A stretch of DNA of 64,000 bases from Xylophilus ampelinus (lineage in GTDB: Bacteria; Pseudomonadota; Gammaproteobacteria; Burkholderiales; Burkholderiaceae_C), in NCBI RefSeq assembly GCF_901875635.1, contig NZ_CABFMN010000011.1:1-64000 (forward strand), read 5' to 3'. Shown here one piece after another: positions 63,225 to 64,000 of this stretch (position 1 is the stretch's first letter; each line of letters begins with the position of its first letter). Below the pieces are notes generated by a model that was not told the origin of the DNA, ran no database searches, and was given only the letters and a program-made list of their open reading frames with translations. Position numbers and translations under genes: made by a program.

Positions 63225-63411
63225 GGTCGATTCATCGGCGAAGGCGCCGGTGGGGCCTGCCTGGTCGACGCCCGGGATGTGCCGAACCCGCTTCGGTGCG
63301 TCCGGGCCGGTGCCCTTGCATCGGCGGCTGGCGTGCCCAACTCATTCACCTTATCTTAGGCTCTTCGACCTGCCTGGCCTGCATCCGCAAGCTTGTGCCG
63401 ATCCCGCATCC

Positions 63412-64000
<589 letters not shown>

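Noticed and set aside
63225..63411. SecM-like arrest peptide upstream of secA
   Set aside because: No frame with signal peptide and arrest motif; the divergent gene is dciA-like.

Overview
The window is about 64 kb of GC-rich chromosome (no gap between genes exceeds 300 bases). Gene content and order (msrPQ, lptM-lysA, cyaY, mrcA, pilMNOPQ-aroKB-dgt, gltBD, mlaFEDACB, bolA-murA-his, tatABC, petABC-sspAB, dciA/secA) point to a betaproteobacterium of the Burkholderiales, most likely the Comamonadaceae (Variovorax/Acidovorax-like). That placement is inferred from synteny and composition, not from a search.

Layout. 1-3,050: the 3' part of msrP, then msrQ, facing lysA and lptM. 3,081-10,186: a compact filamentous-phage (Inoviridae-type) prophage that separates lptM from cyaY. 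It carries a serine recombinase, Zot/gpI, a gpVI-like protein, a TspB-like adsorption protein, a signal-peptide-bearing major coat protein, a chain of very small overlapping genes, an HUH replication initiator, a ssDNA-binding protein and a divergent repressor with inverted-repeat operators. 10,189-24,620: cyaY, penicillin-binding protein 1A, the type IV pilus operon, shikimate genes, dgt, an MFS permease, DUF1415, a methyltransferase and a REP-associated tyrosine transposase (RAYT). 24,807-31,056: glutamate synthase. 31,166-35,272: the Mla lipid-transport operon. 35,332-43,487: ABC-2 exporter, bolA, murA, hisG, hisD, hisC, hisB and hisH. 43,602-50,881: hisA, then a 5-kb interruption (AAA ATPase, binding protein plus symporter, mutarotase), then hisF, hisI and hisE. 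50,923-54,622: membrane protein, HIT protein, tatABC and a DegS/DegQ-type protease. 54,896-64,000: MHS permease, Nif3-like protein, pdxA, mscL, cytochrome bc1 (petABC), sspAB, tRNA-Thr, dciA and the start of secA.

Two features are not ordinary housekeeping. The first is the prophage: flanking host genes now sit directly downstream of phage genes (recombinase then lptM-lysA; repressor then cyaY, two bases apart), and it contains several genes of 27-51 codons. The second is a dispersed palindromic repeat of about 55-70 bases with at least nine copies here. One copy lies immediately beside the RAYT gene. Several are read as protein: the MlaA signal peptide, the HisD N-terminus, the MsrQ C-terminus and a segment inside the Nif3-like protein. 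A separate 97-base inverted repeat follows hisA, and several promoters have -10 boxes so close to the start codon that leaderless transcripts are likely.
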